From assembly GCF_900167535.1 (NCBI RefSeq), contig NZ_FUYE01000013.1, positions 103,948 to 167,947 of the forward strand: 64,000 nucleotides of DNA, given 5' to 3'. Every line of letters begins with the position of its first letter. Position 1 is the stretch's first letter. The position numbers and the translations under genes were made by a program. This document shows positions 8,134-16,958 of the stretch, in pieces. This stretch comes from Prosthecobacter debontii (lineage in GTDB: Bacteria; Verrucomicrobiota; Verrucomicrobiia; Verrucomicrobiales; Verrucomicrobiaceae). The notes beneath the pieces are model-generated. The model was not told the DNA's origin and did not search any database. It worked only from the letters and a program-made list of their open reading frames with translations.

Positions 8134-9237
8134 TTACTTCTTCGATTCACCGCCGCCGGCATTGGCGATGGCTTGCTCTTCAGGGGGCAGGAAGGCTTTG
8201 AAGCGGCCTTTGTCGATGGCTTTCATGTAGGCCTCCATCGGGCTCACATAACCATCGCGCAGTTTTTGCCAGATGGAGTCGTCCATGAACTGCATGCCCT
8301 GGGCCTTACCGCCGATGATGACGTCGTAGAGCTTCTGGGTGGCGCCTTCACGGATGATGGCGCCGACAGCCGGGGTGGAGATCATGATCTCGTTCACGGC
8401 GGCACGGCCTTTGCCATCGGCCTTCTTCATGAGAAGCTGGGCGACCACGCCTTTGAGCGAGGCGGCAAGCATGGTGCGCACCTGGCTCTGCTGATCGGCA
8501 GGGAATACGTCGATGATACGGTCAACGGTTTTACGGGCGTTGTTGGTGTGCAGGGTGCCGAAGACCAAGAGACCGGTCTCCGCAGCCGTGAGGGCCAGAG
8601 AGATGGTTTCAAGGTCACGCATTTCCCCCACCAGCACGATGTCGGCATCCTGACGGAGAGCGGCACGCAGACCATCGGCGAAGGTCGGAGTCTGGATGGG
8701 CACTTCACGCTGGGTGATGATGCTCTTCTTGTTCTTGTGCACGAACTCGATCGGCTCCTCGACGGTGATGATGTGGCGGCGGAAGTTGGTGTTGATGTAA
8801 TCCAGCAGGGCGGCCAGCGTGGTGGACTTACCGGAACCGGTGGGGCCGGTGACCAGGACGAGACCGCTGCGCATGTGGCCGAACTCTTTTACCACCGGTG
8901 GGATGCCGAGCTGCTCCAGGCTGGCGATCTTGGTCGGAATGATACGGAAGACGGCACCGAAGCCGTGCTGCTGGCGCAGGTAGTTACAGCGGAAGCGGTG
9001 CTCGGCATCCATCTCATAGGCGAAGTCGAGGTCACCTTTTTCGATGTAGCGATCCCAGGCGCGAGGCTCGCAGATCTCACGCATCATGGTTTCCATGGTG
9101 GTCTCCGTGAGGATCTCACTGGAGATGGGCTTGATGCTGCCGTGGACACGCACTTTAGGCGGCTGGCCTTGGCTGAGGTGAAGGTCAGAACCTCCCAGGT
9201 CGATCAGTTGCTGGAAGAGATTGTCAATGATGGGCAT
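8134..9237 (-). CDS. pilT: Twitching motility ATPase PilT
   Basis: A 367-residue hexameric secretion ATPase that powers type IV pilus retraction at the cytoplasmic face of the inner membrane. The N-terminus LIDLGGSDLHLSQGQPP is the typical PilT N-domain. Walker A GPTGSGKST is near residue 132, the Asp box EEPIEFVH follows near 160, Walker B is VLVGEMRDLETISLALTAAE near 200, and the His box is GTLHTNNA near 228. Length matches the family. It follows a second PilT-like gene by 44 bp. Neither is accompanied by pilus structural genes in this window. Confidence 0.93.
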   Translation of the reverse strand: MPIIDNLFQQLIDLGGSDLHLSQGQPPKVRVHGSIKPISSEILTETTMETMMREICEPRAWDRYIEKGDLDFAYEMDAEHRFRCNYLRQQHGFGAVFRIIPTKIASLEQLGIPPVVKEFGHMRSGLVLVTGPTGSGKSTTLAALLDYINTNFRRHIITVEEPIEFVHKNKKSIITQREVPIQTPTFADGLRAALRQDADIVLVGEMRDLETISLALTAAETGLLVFGTLHTNNARKTVDRIIDVFPADQQSQVRTMLAASLKGVVAQLLMKKADGKGRAAVNEIMISTPAVGAIIREGATQKLYDVIIGGKAQGMQFMDDSIWQKLRDGYVSPMEAYMKAIDKGRFKAFLPPEEQAIANAGGGESKK

Positions 9238-9281
9238 GGCGTAACAAAAAGGATTGAAAGGGTGGGACGGATGGGGGTGCC

Positions 9282-10397
9282 TCAGGAGTTGAAGAAGGCG
9301 CGCATCTGCTGCTTGTCTTCCGCGCGGGATTCACATTCTTCACGGCTGATGAGGCCTTTGGAGTAGAGGCTCCGCAGGGAATCATCCATCGTGATCATGC
9401 CCACATTTTTACCGGTCTGCATCACGCCATTGAGCATGTAGGTTTTACCATCGCGGATACAGGCGGCGGTGGCCGGGGTATTGACGAGCAATTCCAGAGC
9501 CATCGCACGGCCATTGCCATCCGTTTTAGGCACCAACTGCTGGGAGATGATGCCACGCAGAGATTCCGACACCATGATGCGGATCTGGTCACGTTGATCG
9601 GGCGGGAACACGTCCAGGACACGGTCCAGGGTGCGGGCGGAGTTACCGGTGTGCAGGGTGCCGAGCACCAAGTGACCGGTTTCCGCAGCGGTGATGGCCA
9701 GGGAGATGGTCTCCAGGTCGCGCATTTCACCGACCATGATCACATCTGGGTCTTCACGGAGAGCACCACGGAGAGCGGCGGCGAAGGAGTCGGTGTGGGT
9801 GCCCACTTCACGCTGGTTCACGTGGCAGCCTTTGGGCTCGATCACGTATTCGATGGGGTCTTCCAGCGTGATGATGTGGTCTTGACGCTCTTTGTTAATC
9901 TCATCCACCAACGCGGCCAGGGTGGTGGATTTACCGCAACCCACGGGACCGGTCACCAGCACGAGGCCGTTGTGATAGCGGATGAGGGTGCGGACGGTAT
10001 CCGGCAGGCCGAGCTGCTCTACGGAGCGGATGTTCGTGCTGATGATGCGGAAGGTGATGTCGATGCCCAGACGCTGCTGGACGACGGAGGCACGAAAGCG
10101 GCCAAACTCCGGGGAGTAGGCAAAGTCCACATCACCCCGGGTTTCCAGCTCATGGATCTGTTTTTCCGTGAGGAAGCTGTAGGCGAGGCGGCGGGTATCC
10201 TCGGGGGTCATTGCCACGGCATTGCCCCAGATGGGGGTCAGATTGCCGAAGCGTCTCCAAATGGGCTGGGCTGCCGTGGCGAGGTGGAGGTCGGAGGCCT
10301 CATACTGCATGCAGAAACGCAGATAATCATCCACGTGGCCCAGCACGGGCACTAGATCTTGGGGGGCGGCTTGGTCGGACATGAGAAGGGTGATCAC
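9282..10397 (-). CDS. PilT/PilU-family retraction ATPase
   Basis: A 371-residue paralogue of the neighbouring PilT. It shows YEASDLHLATAAQP near the N-terminus, Walker A GPVGCGKST near residue 150, LEDPIEYVIEP, Walker B MVGEMRDLETISLAITAAE and the His box GTLHTGNSART. The pair resembles the PilT-PilU arrangement, where the second ATPase needs PilT for function. A GTG at 10397 overlaps the upstream stop as GTGA, pointing to translational coupling; an ATG at 10382 is the alternative start (MSDQAAPQDL). The upstream three genes encode small membrane proteins. Confidence 0.88.
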   Translation of the reverse strand: MITLLMSDQAAPQDLVPVLGHVDDYLRFCMQYEASDLHLATAAQPIWRRFGNLTPIWGNAVAMTPEDTRRLAYSFLTEKQIHELETRGDVDFAYSPEFGRFRASVVQQRLGIDITFRIISTNIRSVEQLGLPDTVRTLIRYHNGLVLVTGPVGCGKSTTLAALVDEINKERQDHIITLEDPIEYVIEPKGCHVNQREVGTHTDSFAAALRGALREDPDVIMVGEMRDLETISLAITAAETGHLVLGTLHTGNSARTLDRVLDVFPPDQRDQIRIMVSESLRGIISQQLVPKTDGNGRAMALELLVNTPATAACIRDGKTYMLNGVMQTGKNVGMITMDDSLRSLYSKGLISREECESRAEDKQQMRAFFNS

Positions 10398-10771
10398 GCA
10401 CGCGGGCGTTCACCCTCGTGCTGAGAGAGATGTTGGGTCAGGTAATTTTGAAGAAAATGGCGGCCATATTTCCACGCCTCCTGCCGCACCATGCCAAGCA
10501 CAGGAGACAGAATTAGCGCAATAAGGCCGCCTTTTGTAGCGGAAGCGCCCAAGTTGTCACGCTCAATCTTACTGCGAGGAGAAGGCATGAGACTGCGGAC
10601 CAATAAAAGGCCGCCTAATGCCGCTGCTCCCACCCAAATCCAAGGATGTTCACGCACGGAGCGGCTGATCATCACCTTCGGGTTCAGGTCCTCCGTCGCG
10701 AGGTGGAGGTGGGCACCGAGTAGAGTTCTGGCCCGTTCCAGGTCTTTGATGGCCTGCTGTTTAGCGGTCAT
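10394..10771 (-). CDS. Small membrane protein in a YqjD/YqjE-like set
   Basis: A 125-residue protein with an N-terminal helical cytoplasmic segment (MTAKQQAIKDLERARTLLGA) and two hydrophobic segments, WIWVGAAALGGLLLVRSLM (about 45-63) and GLIALILSPVLGM (about 82-94). Its position third in a row after a DUF883-like and a holin-superfamily-III-like gene matches the role of the small third gene in enterobacterial yqjD-yqjE-yqjK, although I cannot show homology to YqjK. Start ATG overlaps the previous stop as ATGA, and its own stop overlaps the PilT-like start. Confidence 0.65.
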   Translation of the reverse strand: MTAKQQAIKDLERARTLLGAHLHLATEDLNPKVMISRSVREHPWIWVGAAALGGLLLVRSLMPSPRSKIERDNLGASATKGGLIALILSPVLGMVRQEAWKYGRHFLQNYLTQHLSQHEGERPRA

Positions 10772-11154
10772 GAGTCGTGTGGATTGTTACCGATCCATTC
10801 GCGGTCACGCCGGAATTGATGGAAGGTCTCCTCAAAGACACGCAGCTTTTTCAGGCGGACTTTGAGCGAGATGAAGAAGATAAAAGCAAACAACAAGTGA
10901 CCGCCTGCCGTCCACAGCGCCACCTTCCACCAGGGTAAGCCCTGAGTTTCTGCGACGACCCACACCAAGGCGGGTAGGGCGAGCATCCAGCCAAAGAGCA
11001 GGCAGCCAATGAGGACGGCCACCAGGACCAAGATCTCACTGAGTTTGACCCCGGCCTCGCGGGCCTCGATCTGGAATAAGTGGCCGCGTGCCTCCGCATA
11101 AAGCGCCAGAGCACGCAGCAAGGATCTGACCCGGGAGACCTCGATATCCATCAT
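10768..11154 (-). CDS. YqjE-like phage-holin-superfamily-III (DUF1469) membrane protein
   Basis: A 128-residue inner-membrane protein. An amphipathic N-terminal helix (RSLLRALALYAEARGHLFQI) precedes two strongly hydrophobic segments at about 39-66 and 75-98, then a basic C-terminal tail. This is the architecture of the Holin_X/DUF1469 family, whose cellular members such as YqjE sit beside DUF883 proteins; despite the family name, nothing here indicates phage. The gene lies 24 bp after the DUF883-like gene and overlaps the next by 4 bp. A second ATG follows the first directly (MMDIE). Confidence 0.75.
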   Translation of the reverse strand: MMDIEVSRVRSLLRALALYAEARGHLFQIEAREAGVKLSEILVLVAVLIGCLLFGWMLALPALVWVVAETQGLPWWKVALWTAGGHLLFAFIFFISLKVRLKKLRVFEETFHQFRRDREWIGNNPHDS

Positions 11155-11178
11155 GGGCTGGCAGTCGGTCCGGAAATT

Positions 11179-11565
11179 TTAACGGCGGAGAATCAGCCCG
11201 ACCACGAGGCCGATGCCAAAGGCGGTGATGAGGGCCTGGCGAGGCTTTTCACGAGCCATCTTTTCCGCTTCGTCCACGAAGTTTTGGCAGGTGTCACGAG
11301 CATGCTCCAGGGCATCATCCGCATAGTGGCGGATGTCGCTGGCTTTGTCGGTGAGTTCAGTCTTCAGGGCAGCGGCTTTTTGTTCCGCAGCGCTTTTGAG
11401 CTGTTGAGCCCGGCTTTCCGCGGCATCGCGGAGTTCAGCGGCTTTTTGAGCAGCAGCGGCGCGGAGTTCTTCAGCGGCTTTCATGGCGCTGGCTTTAGCG
11501 GCCTGAAAGGGATCGTTAGCGGTCGTGCCGCCGAGGCCAGGATTAGGGAGGTTAGGCTCGTTCAT
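11179..11565 (-). CDS. DUF883/ElaB/YqjD-like membrane-anchored protein
   Basis: A 128-residue protein with a long Ala/Glu/Lys helical repeat region (AAEELRAAAAQKAAELRDA and similar, about 30-85) and a C-terminal glycine-containing membrane anchor ALITAFGIGLVVGLILRR. The tail is the hallmark of the DUF883 (ElaB/YqjD) family; E. coli members bind stationary-phase ribosomes and tether them to the inner membrane. It is the first gene of the minus-strand series running down to PilT. Whether the Verrucomicrobial protein binds ribosomes is inference. The 166 bp before the next gene upstream show nothing recognisable. Confidence 0.75.
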   Translation of the reverse strand: MNEPNLPNPGLGGTTANDPFQAAKASAMKAAEELRAAAAQKAAELRDAAESRAQQLKSAAEQKAAALKTELTDKASDIRHYADDALEHARDTCQNFVDEAEKMAREKPRQALITAFGIGLVVGLILRR

Positions 11566-11730
11566 GGGCAGAAGATAAGTTCGAGGGTGATTTAAAGCTG
11601 ACTGACTGCGATGGCGAATGGAAAGATGACAGTTTCTTATAGCACAGCGCTTGAATTGAAATCGTCTCCGGAGGGCTGGAGTGGCTGTGTCAAAGTGCCT
11701 GATCTCGTTAGCCCATTGTGACTAAAGCCC

Positions 11731-12594
11731 TCACCAGCGGATGCTCTGGAGGAATTTTACGCTCTTGGGGATCTGGCTTTCGGACGAGGAGCTTTCGTCT
11801 TCGATGAAGTAATACTTCACGCCCACCTTTTGCGCGGTCGCCAGGATTGCGGCCCAGTTCATTTGGCCGGTGCCGAGCGTGACGTCATTGTTCACATCCG
11901 TTTGGCCGCTCAGGCTGCCTGTGGCCACACCTTGTTTCAGGTCTTTGAGGTGCATCAGGTCCCAGCGGTTGGGGTATTTCTCCAGCAGCTTGACGGGGTC
12001 TTGCCCGGGAAACACGACCCAGAGGGTATCCATCTGGAATTTCACCTGCTCGGGGTTGGTTTCCTGAATGATCAGATCCGCCAGCGTTTCCCCCTTTTTC
12101 CAGGGTTGATACTCAAAGCCATGCAGATGGTAGAAGAACTTGATGCCGACCTTGGCCAGGGCAGCACCGGCTTGGTTGAAGGTGGCGGCGATCTCCCGCG
12201 CCTGGGCTTCGTCCATGGGGCTCTTGTGATCGGCCCAGGCACATCCGGCATACTCCAGGCCCAGTTCCTTGGCCTCTTGGGCGACGGCATCCGGCTCGGT
12301 CTGCCAGCGTTTGTAGGGATAGTGGGCGCTGACGGCCTTCAGGCCACGGCTTTCCAATTCCTTTTTAAATTCGGGGATCGGCATCTCGTGGGTGCCAGCC
12401 AGTTCGACGAGCTGAATGCCGAAGGATTTAACCGTATCGAGGGTGCGGGACACGCCCTTCAGCTTGAACTGAGAGCGCAGGCTGTAGAGTTGGAGTCCGG
12501 GGCTGGCGGTGAATTTTCCTTCCTCAGCGTGCGTCAGAGCGCTGGTTGTCAGAAAAAAGGCGGTAACTGTGAAAGCAATTCTGGAAAAGCTCAT
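11731..12594 (-). CDS. Secreted sugar phosphate isomerase/epimerase-like TIM barrel
   Basis: A 287-residue exported protein of the xylose-isomerase-like TIM-barrel superfamily. An N-terminal signal peptide (MSFSRIAFTVTAFFLTTSAL, cleaved after THA) is followed by LQLYSLRSQ, VELAGTHE, VSAHYPYKRW, FFYHLHGFEY, KFQMDTLWV and LMHLKDLKQG, the strand-end motifs that carry metal- and sugar-binding residues in this superfamily. Substrate is unknown; many PVC bacteria encode numerous secreted copies linked to sugar breakdown. The ATG at 12594 gives a proper signal peptide; the frame remains open further up. It is divergent from the ExbB gene with about 145 bp between starts. Confidence 0.82.
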   Translation of the reverse strand: MSFSRIAFTVTAFFLTTSALTHAEEGKFTASPGLQLYSLRSQFKLKGVSRTLDTVKSFGIQLVELAGTHEMPIPEFKKELESRGLKAVSAHYPYKRWQTEPDAVAQEAKELGLEYAGCAWADHKSPMDEAQAREIAATFNQAGAALAKVGIKFFYHLHGFEYQPWKKGETLADLIIQETNPEQVKFQMDTLWVVFPGQDPVKLLEKYPNRWDLMHLKDLKQGVATGSLSGQTDVNNDVTLGTGQMNWAAILATAQKVGVKYYFIEDESSSSESQIPKSVKFLQSIRW

Positions 12595-12739
12595 AGGAGA
12601 ATGGAAGCTGAGACTTTCTTTATGGAAAAGCCAAATTCGGGATAAACTGGCAGTTTTTTTGCCTGTATTCTGCGCCGAAAGCTCCAGCTTTAGCCTCGAC
12701 TCTTGCATCCTTCACCCTCGTGCCTACTGTCCACCGCCC

Positions 12740-13576
12740 ATGCATCGCCCCACTTTTTTCGTTTTAACCCTCCTGACCTGCTTGATGTCATGGATCGCTC
12801 CGGTGGTTCAAGCCCAGACTGTTAGCCCTACAGAAACCGCGACTCCGAGCGGAGTGGTGACGGAGGCTCCCGCTGGCGCAGAGGACAATCCCTTTGGCCA
12901 AGCGCTGACCCTGGAGGGCTTCATCAAGAGCACGGGGGTGATGGCTTACCCCCTCATCGTGCTCTCCATGGTCACCGCCTTCCTGATCGTGCTCTTCACT
13001 GTCACGGTGCGTCAGGGCACAGTGGTCAGTGATGCCTTCATGAACTCGGCTGACGCGCTGATCCGCAAGCAAGATTACCTGGGCCTGCTGGCGGTGTGCA
13101 ATCGCCGCAATGAGTGCATCGCCCGCATCACGGCGAAGACCCTGGACTTCGCCACCCGGAACCCGACCGCGAGCTTTGAGGAAGTCAAAGAAGTGACCGA
13201 GGCGGAGGGAAATCGCCAATCCAGCCTGCTGTTGGCACGCATCGCCTATCTCGGGGATGTGGGCGCCGTGGCTCCGATGCTGGGCCTGCTGGGCACCACG
13301 CTGGGGATGATCACCACCTTCCACGCCATTTCCGGTAAGGAATACGGCGGCTCCAATCAGCTCGGTCTGGCCCAAGGGGTGTCTGAGGCGCTGCTGTGCA
13401 CGGCCTCCGGTCTGGTCATCGGTATCCCGGCGCTGATTTTCTACGCCATCTTCCGGGGTAAGGTGAACCGCCTGATCTCGGAGATGGAAGCCGCCACCAC
13501 CCACCTCATGGCCCTTCTGGCCGTGCAGTATAAGCGGGCCGCCCGCGCTGCCACCTCCGGTCGTGTCGGGGAATAA
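12740..13576 (+). CDS. exbB: MotA/TolQ/ExbB proton channel protein with signal peptide
   Basis: A 278-residue inner-membrane proton-channel subunit. A signal peptide (FFVLTLLTCLMSW..VQAQ) and a short Thr/Pro/Glu-rich periplasmic segment precede the first channel helix VMAYPLIVLSMVTAFLIVLF; the canonical core follows: IAYLGDVGAVAPMLGLLGTT at about 165-185 and ALLCTASGLVIGIPALIFYA near 220. Such N-terminally extended ExbB proteins energise the outer membrane with ExbD. The ATG at 12740 is chosen because it gives the signal peptide. ExbD follows after 25 bp and a large TPR protein after that, forming a three-gene operon; no tonB is in view. Confidence 0.9.
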   Translation: MHRPTFFVLTLLTCLMSWIAPVVQAQTVSPTETATPSGVVTEAPAGAEDNPFGQALTLEGFIKSTGVMAYPLIVLSMVTAFLIVLFTVTVRQGTVVSDAFMNSADALIRKQDYLGLLAVCNRRNECIARITAKTLDFATRNPTASFEEVKEVTEAEGNRQSSLLLARIAYLGDVGAVAPMLGLLGTTLGMITTFHAISGKEYGGSNQLGLAQGVSEALLCTASGLVIGIPALIFYAIFRGKVNRLISEMEAATTHLMALLAVQYKRAARAATSGRVGE

Positions 13577-13601
13577 CAATGCTTTTGCCGACTGAATCCT
13601 C

Positions 13602-14036
13602 ATGAACTTTCGCAAACAGCATTCCATTGAGCCCACGCCCATGCAGCTCGCGCCGCTGGTGGATGTGCTGTTCCTGCTGGTGATCTTCTTTGCCGTGACC
13701 TCGCACTATGCGAAGAACGAGCAGGTCATGGACATCAGCGTGCCGGCGGCCGATGAAGGCCAGGAGAAGGAATCCCGCAATGTCGGGGAGATCATCATCA
13801 ACATCAAAACGGAAGGTGAAATCATCGTCAACGGACAGCAGATCACGGAAGAAGAACTGCTGGTGAAGCTGCGGAACATCGCCTCGATCTACAAGGACCA
13901 AGCCGTCATTCTGCGTGGGGATGAAGTGGCCGATTATAAATACGTGATCAATGTGCTCAATACCTGTCAGAAGGCCGGCATCTGGAACATCGCCTTTGCC
14001 ACGCGTAAGCCCGAAACAGAAGCCCCGAAGAACTGA
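13602..14036 (+). CDS. exbD: ExbD/TolR biopolymer transport protein
   Basis: A 144-residue bitopic protein: short basic cytoplasmic N-terminus (MNFRKQHSIEPTPMQLAP), one membrane helix starting LVDVLFLLVIFFAVTS that carries the conserved Asp needed for proton conduction (LVDVLF), and a periplasmic domain with the typical ILRGDEVADYKYVINVLNTC stretch. Length matches the family. It is 25 bp after exbB and its stop is separated by one base from the ATG of the TPR gene, so the three are translated as a unit. Confidence 0.92.
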   Translation: MNFRKQHSIEPTPMQLAPLVDVLFLLVIFFAVTSHYAKNEQVMDISVPAADEGQEKESRNVGEIIINIKTEGEIIVNGQQITEEELLVKLRNIASIYKDQAVILRGDEVADYKYVINVLNTCQKAGIWNIAFATRKPETEAPKN

Positions 14037-14037
14037 G

Positions 14038-16500
14038 ATGCGCCGTCCTGATCTGTCCCTCATTGTCGCCGTCTCCCTGCTCGGGGTCGTCACTTCCGCC
14101 ATCGGGCAAGCCGTGCCTCGTGCCGTGCCTGTGGAGGACGAAGAAGTCCAGAAGCCGATCCCCCGGGCCATCCCGGTGAATCCCAATGAAGTGCCCCCCG
14201 CTCCGCCCAAGCCCAAAGGCCCGGACCAGGATCTCTTCGACTACGCCAGCATGGTCTATGAGCGGGGCGAGTATGCCATCGCTGTGCAGTCCTTTGGTGA
14301 GTATCTGCAAAATTATCCCTCCGGCTCCCAGGTGCCGCTGGCGCTGTTCCGCATCGCCGAGTGCTACATGAAGCAGAACCAGCTCAAGGTGGCGGAGACC
14401 TATTACCAGGAAGTGGTCAGCCGCTATCCGAACTCCGAGGGCGCACCCTCGGCGGCCTATCGTCTCGGAGCCATGCGCTTCAATGCCAAAGACTTTGAGG
14501 AATCGGCCCGCCAGTTTGCTTTCTGCGAGACGAAGAGCACCCTGCCTCAGGTCAGGCTGGCCGCCTCTTACAACAAGGCCCGGGCTTATCAGATGCTCGG
14601 AGATACCGCACGTCAGGTCGCCGCTTTGCAAACGGTCATCTCCACAAAGACGGACAACCCTTATCGCGAAGCCGCCCTTTTGACCCTGGGCACCGTTCTT
14701 CTGGCGCAGGATAAGAAGGCGGAAGCTCTGCCTTTGTTCCAAGACTTGCTCAAGGAGAGCAAGGACAACGCCGTGCTGTCCGAGGCCAGTGTTAAAGCCG
14801 CCGTGCTGCTGGCGGAGACGGGCAAGCCCGATGAAGCAATCCCGCTCTTTGAACGGGCGCTCGCCATTCCGGAAACCTCTCCGCTCAACCGTGGCATCGC
14901 CTTGGTCGGCGTGGTGCAGGCCCTGTTTGCCAAGGGGAATTACGACGGCGTGATCGATAACTACAATCGCAACTCCGGTGTGCTGCCTGAGGGCGAGACA
15001 CGGCCGAAGATGCTGCTGCTGGTGGGCAATGCCTACCGCATGAAGAAGGCCTATGCCCGGGCGGTGGAGGTCTATCTGATGATCGAACAAGGCTACCCCG
15101 GTTCCGATCAAGCCTTCGAGGCCGGTTACTGGAAGCTGTATTGCTTTTACCTGCTTGATGACAAGGACCTGGGCGAGTTTGCCGCTGCGTTCATCCAGAA
15201 GCATTTGCAAGATCGCGCTCAGCATGAGTTTCTCAACCTGGCGCGCCTGATCCGTGCGGACTTCTATTTTAACAAAGGCGATTATGCCAACGCGGCCAAC
15301 AGCTACAGTGACGTGCAGATCGATAAACTGCCCGTGAAGCTGCAGCCCGGCACCCTCTTCAACAAAGGCTGGGCCCTGGCGGAGGCCGGACGCCATCAGG
15401 ATGCCATCAGCGCCTTCAGTCAGTTCTTAGCTCAATTCCCCGCGCATGAGTTCACCGCGAAAGCCTTGGCTCGTCGGGGGCTGGCCTATCGCTCGGCCAA
15501 AGACATCGTCAAAGCGGTGGCAGACTTCCAGCGGGTGGTGAAGGAGTACACCAACTCGGATGCCGCTGAGGTGGCCTACCTTCAGCTCGGCCTTATCGCT
15601 ATGGAGCAGCGGGATTCGAAGGCCATGATCGCCGCCTTTGAAATGCTGGTGAAGAAGTATCCACGCAGCCAAGCCGCAGGCCAGGCCTGGTATGGCATCG
15701 GGCGGGGTTACTTTGATCTGAAGGACTGGGAAAAAGCTGTCCCGGCTCTGGAAAAGGCCATCGAGGTGGATAAGACCGCCAATCTGGATCGTGCCAGCCA
15801 GATGCTGATGCTGGCCCACTACGCTCAGCAGAATGTGGATGGCCTGTCTCAGGCGATCGATAACTATCGCAAGGCCAATGAGAACGCCGTCATCCCGCCC
15901 AACGTGGTCTCCTGGTTAGGCCTCAAGCTCTATGACATGAAGCTGTATGCTCGGTCCACGAAGTATCTCAGCCTGGCCACCACGCCCGATGCCCCTGAGA
16001 ACACAGACCCCCGCGTCTGGAACTACCTCGGCATGGCCTTCCTGGAAACCAAGGACTACGAGGCCAGCATCAAAGCTATCGATCATTTCCTGAAAGTGAC
16101 CCCTGAAAGCGCGGTCAAAGCTCGCGGTCTCATGACCAAAGGACGGGCCTTGCTCGGTCTGGGTAAAATCCAAGAAGCCGAGAAAGTGGCTCAGGAAGGG
16201 TTGGGCTTCGCCAAGGATGGCAAACCCCAGGCGCTCTTGCTGATTTTGGAAGGCGACATTGCCATGGCCGCCGGAAACGAGCTGGAGAAAGCAGGCGATG
16301 CCAGCGGCGCTTTGGAGAAATACAAAGCGGCGGCGGGCAAGTTCATGTATCCGGCGCAGTTTTTTGACGATGGTGAAGTGACTCCTGAGGCCATGGACAA
16401 GGCGGCAAAAGCTCTCGAAAAAGCCGGTCAGGCGGAGAAAGCGGGCGATTTCCGCAAGAGCCTGAAGGATCGCTATCCGAGCTACAAGGCCGAGAATTGA
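14038..16500 (+). CDS. Exported TPR-repeat protein of the Exb/Tol operon
   Basis: An 820-residue exported protein. A signal peptide (LSLIVAVSLLGVVTSAIGQA) leads into a Pro-rich linker and then about 18-20 tetratricopeptide-like repeats through to the C-terminus, for example GEYAIAVQSFGEYLQNYPSG and NQLKVAETYYQEVVSRYPNS. The role is likely that of a periplasmic scaffold cooperating with the proton channel, as CpoB does with Tol-Pal; that link is inference from operon position. The start at 14038 sits one base after the exbD stop. A hairpin follows the stop at 16543. Confidence 0.85.
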   Translation: MRRPDLSLIVAVSLLGVVTSAIGQAVPRAVPVEDEEVQKPIPRAIPVNPNEVPPAPPKPKGPDQDLFDYASMVYERGEYAIAVQSFGEYLQNYPSGSQVPLALFRIAECYMKQNQLKVAETYYQEVVSRYPNSEGAPSAAYRLGAMRFNAKDFEESARQFAFCETKSTLPQVRLAASYNKARAYQMLGDTARQVAALQTVISTKTDNPYREAALLTLGTVLLAQDKKAEALPLFQDLLKESKDNAVLSEASVKAAVLLAETGKPDEAIPLFERALAIPETSPLNRGIALVGVVQALFAKGNYDGVIDNYNRNSGVLPEGETRPKMLLLVGNAYRMKKAYARAVEVYLMIEQGYPGSDQAFEAGYWKLYCFYLLDDKDLGEFAAAFIQKHLQDRAQHEFLNLARLIRADFYFNKGDYANAANSYSDVQIDKLPVKLQPGTLFNKGWALAEAGRHQDAISAFSQFLAQFPAHEFTAKALARRGLAYRSAKDIVKAVADFQRVVKEYTNSDAAEVAYLQLGLIAMEQRDSKAMIAAFEMLVKKYPRSQAAGQAWYGIGRGYFDLKDWEKAVPALEKAIEVDKTANLDRASQMLMLAHYAQQNVDGLSQAIDNYRKANENAVIPPNVVSWLGLKLYDMKLYARSTKYLSLATTPDAPENTDPRVWNYLGMAFLETKDYEASIKAIDHFLKVTPESAVKARGLMTKGRALLGLGKIQEAEKVAQEGLGFAKDGKPQALLLILEGDIAMAAGNELEKAGDASGALEKYKAAAGKFMYPAQFFDDGEVTPEAMDKAAKALEKAGQAEKAGDFRKSLKDRYPSYKAEN

Positions 16501-16542
16501 TCCTCGGCCTTGGGATGAACCTTTGAGCGATTCAGATTCCTC

Positions 16543-16569
16543 GGTTGCGTGAGACCTGTTCACGCAGCC
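16543..16569 (+). terminator. Candidate hairpin after the exb operon
   Basis: A 10-bp stem (GGTTGCGTGA with TCACGCAGCC, one G-T wobble) with a 7-nt loop lies about 45 bp beyond the TPR stop codon. There is no T-tract, so intrinsic termination is uncertain. Confidence 0.35.
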
Positions 16570-16958
16570 GTCTCCGGCGGGATTGGAGCCCTGGGGAGTC
16601 ATCGCGAATCTGTCGTTAGGGACAGTGCAGACCGTGTGCTGGAGTCGGGGCAGGGAGGCTACGGAGCTGCGTGCTTTCGCCTCGCCAAACGTTCTTGCTG
16701 ATTTGCATTCGATTCCCATGCGGAACCTGGGTGAATCACTCGCCGAGATGTCAAACGAATTGATTCGTTTGTTTGACTTTTGGTTAGTCGGGAGCGAGCT
16801 GAACTGGATTCACCCTCTCCTCACCCTTGGGGGTAAGGGGGATTGTTTCTGTTTATGTTTCTGATTCTGATTGGTTTTGTTTAGCTTTGGTTTGCTTAAG
16901 CTGAGAAAAGCTGTGGGTTTCCTGGAGCTAACCTGTAGCTTTCAGGTGTGATCCCTCA
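16570..16958. other. Intergenic stretch without a supported gene
   Basis: I see no convincing reading frame. The most visible structure is a near-perfect palindrome at 16752-16771, CAAACGAAT and ATTCGTTTG separated by two bases, which could be a protein-binding site or a hairpin. The last 120 bp are T/G-rich. It may be a decayed region next to the tandem repeat array. Confidence 0.4.

Noticed and set aside
10394..11565. Prophage lysis cassette, suggested by the holin family name
   Set aside because: DUF1469 proteins are chromosomal membrane proteins paired with DUF883, and no phage gene is adjacent.
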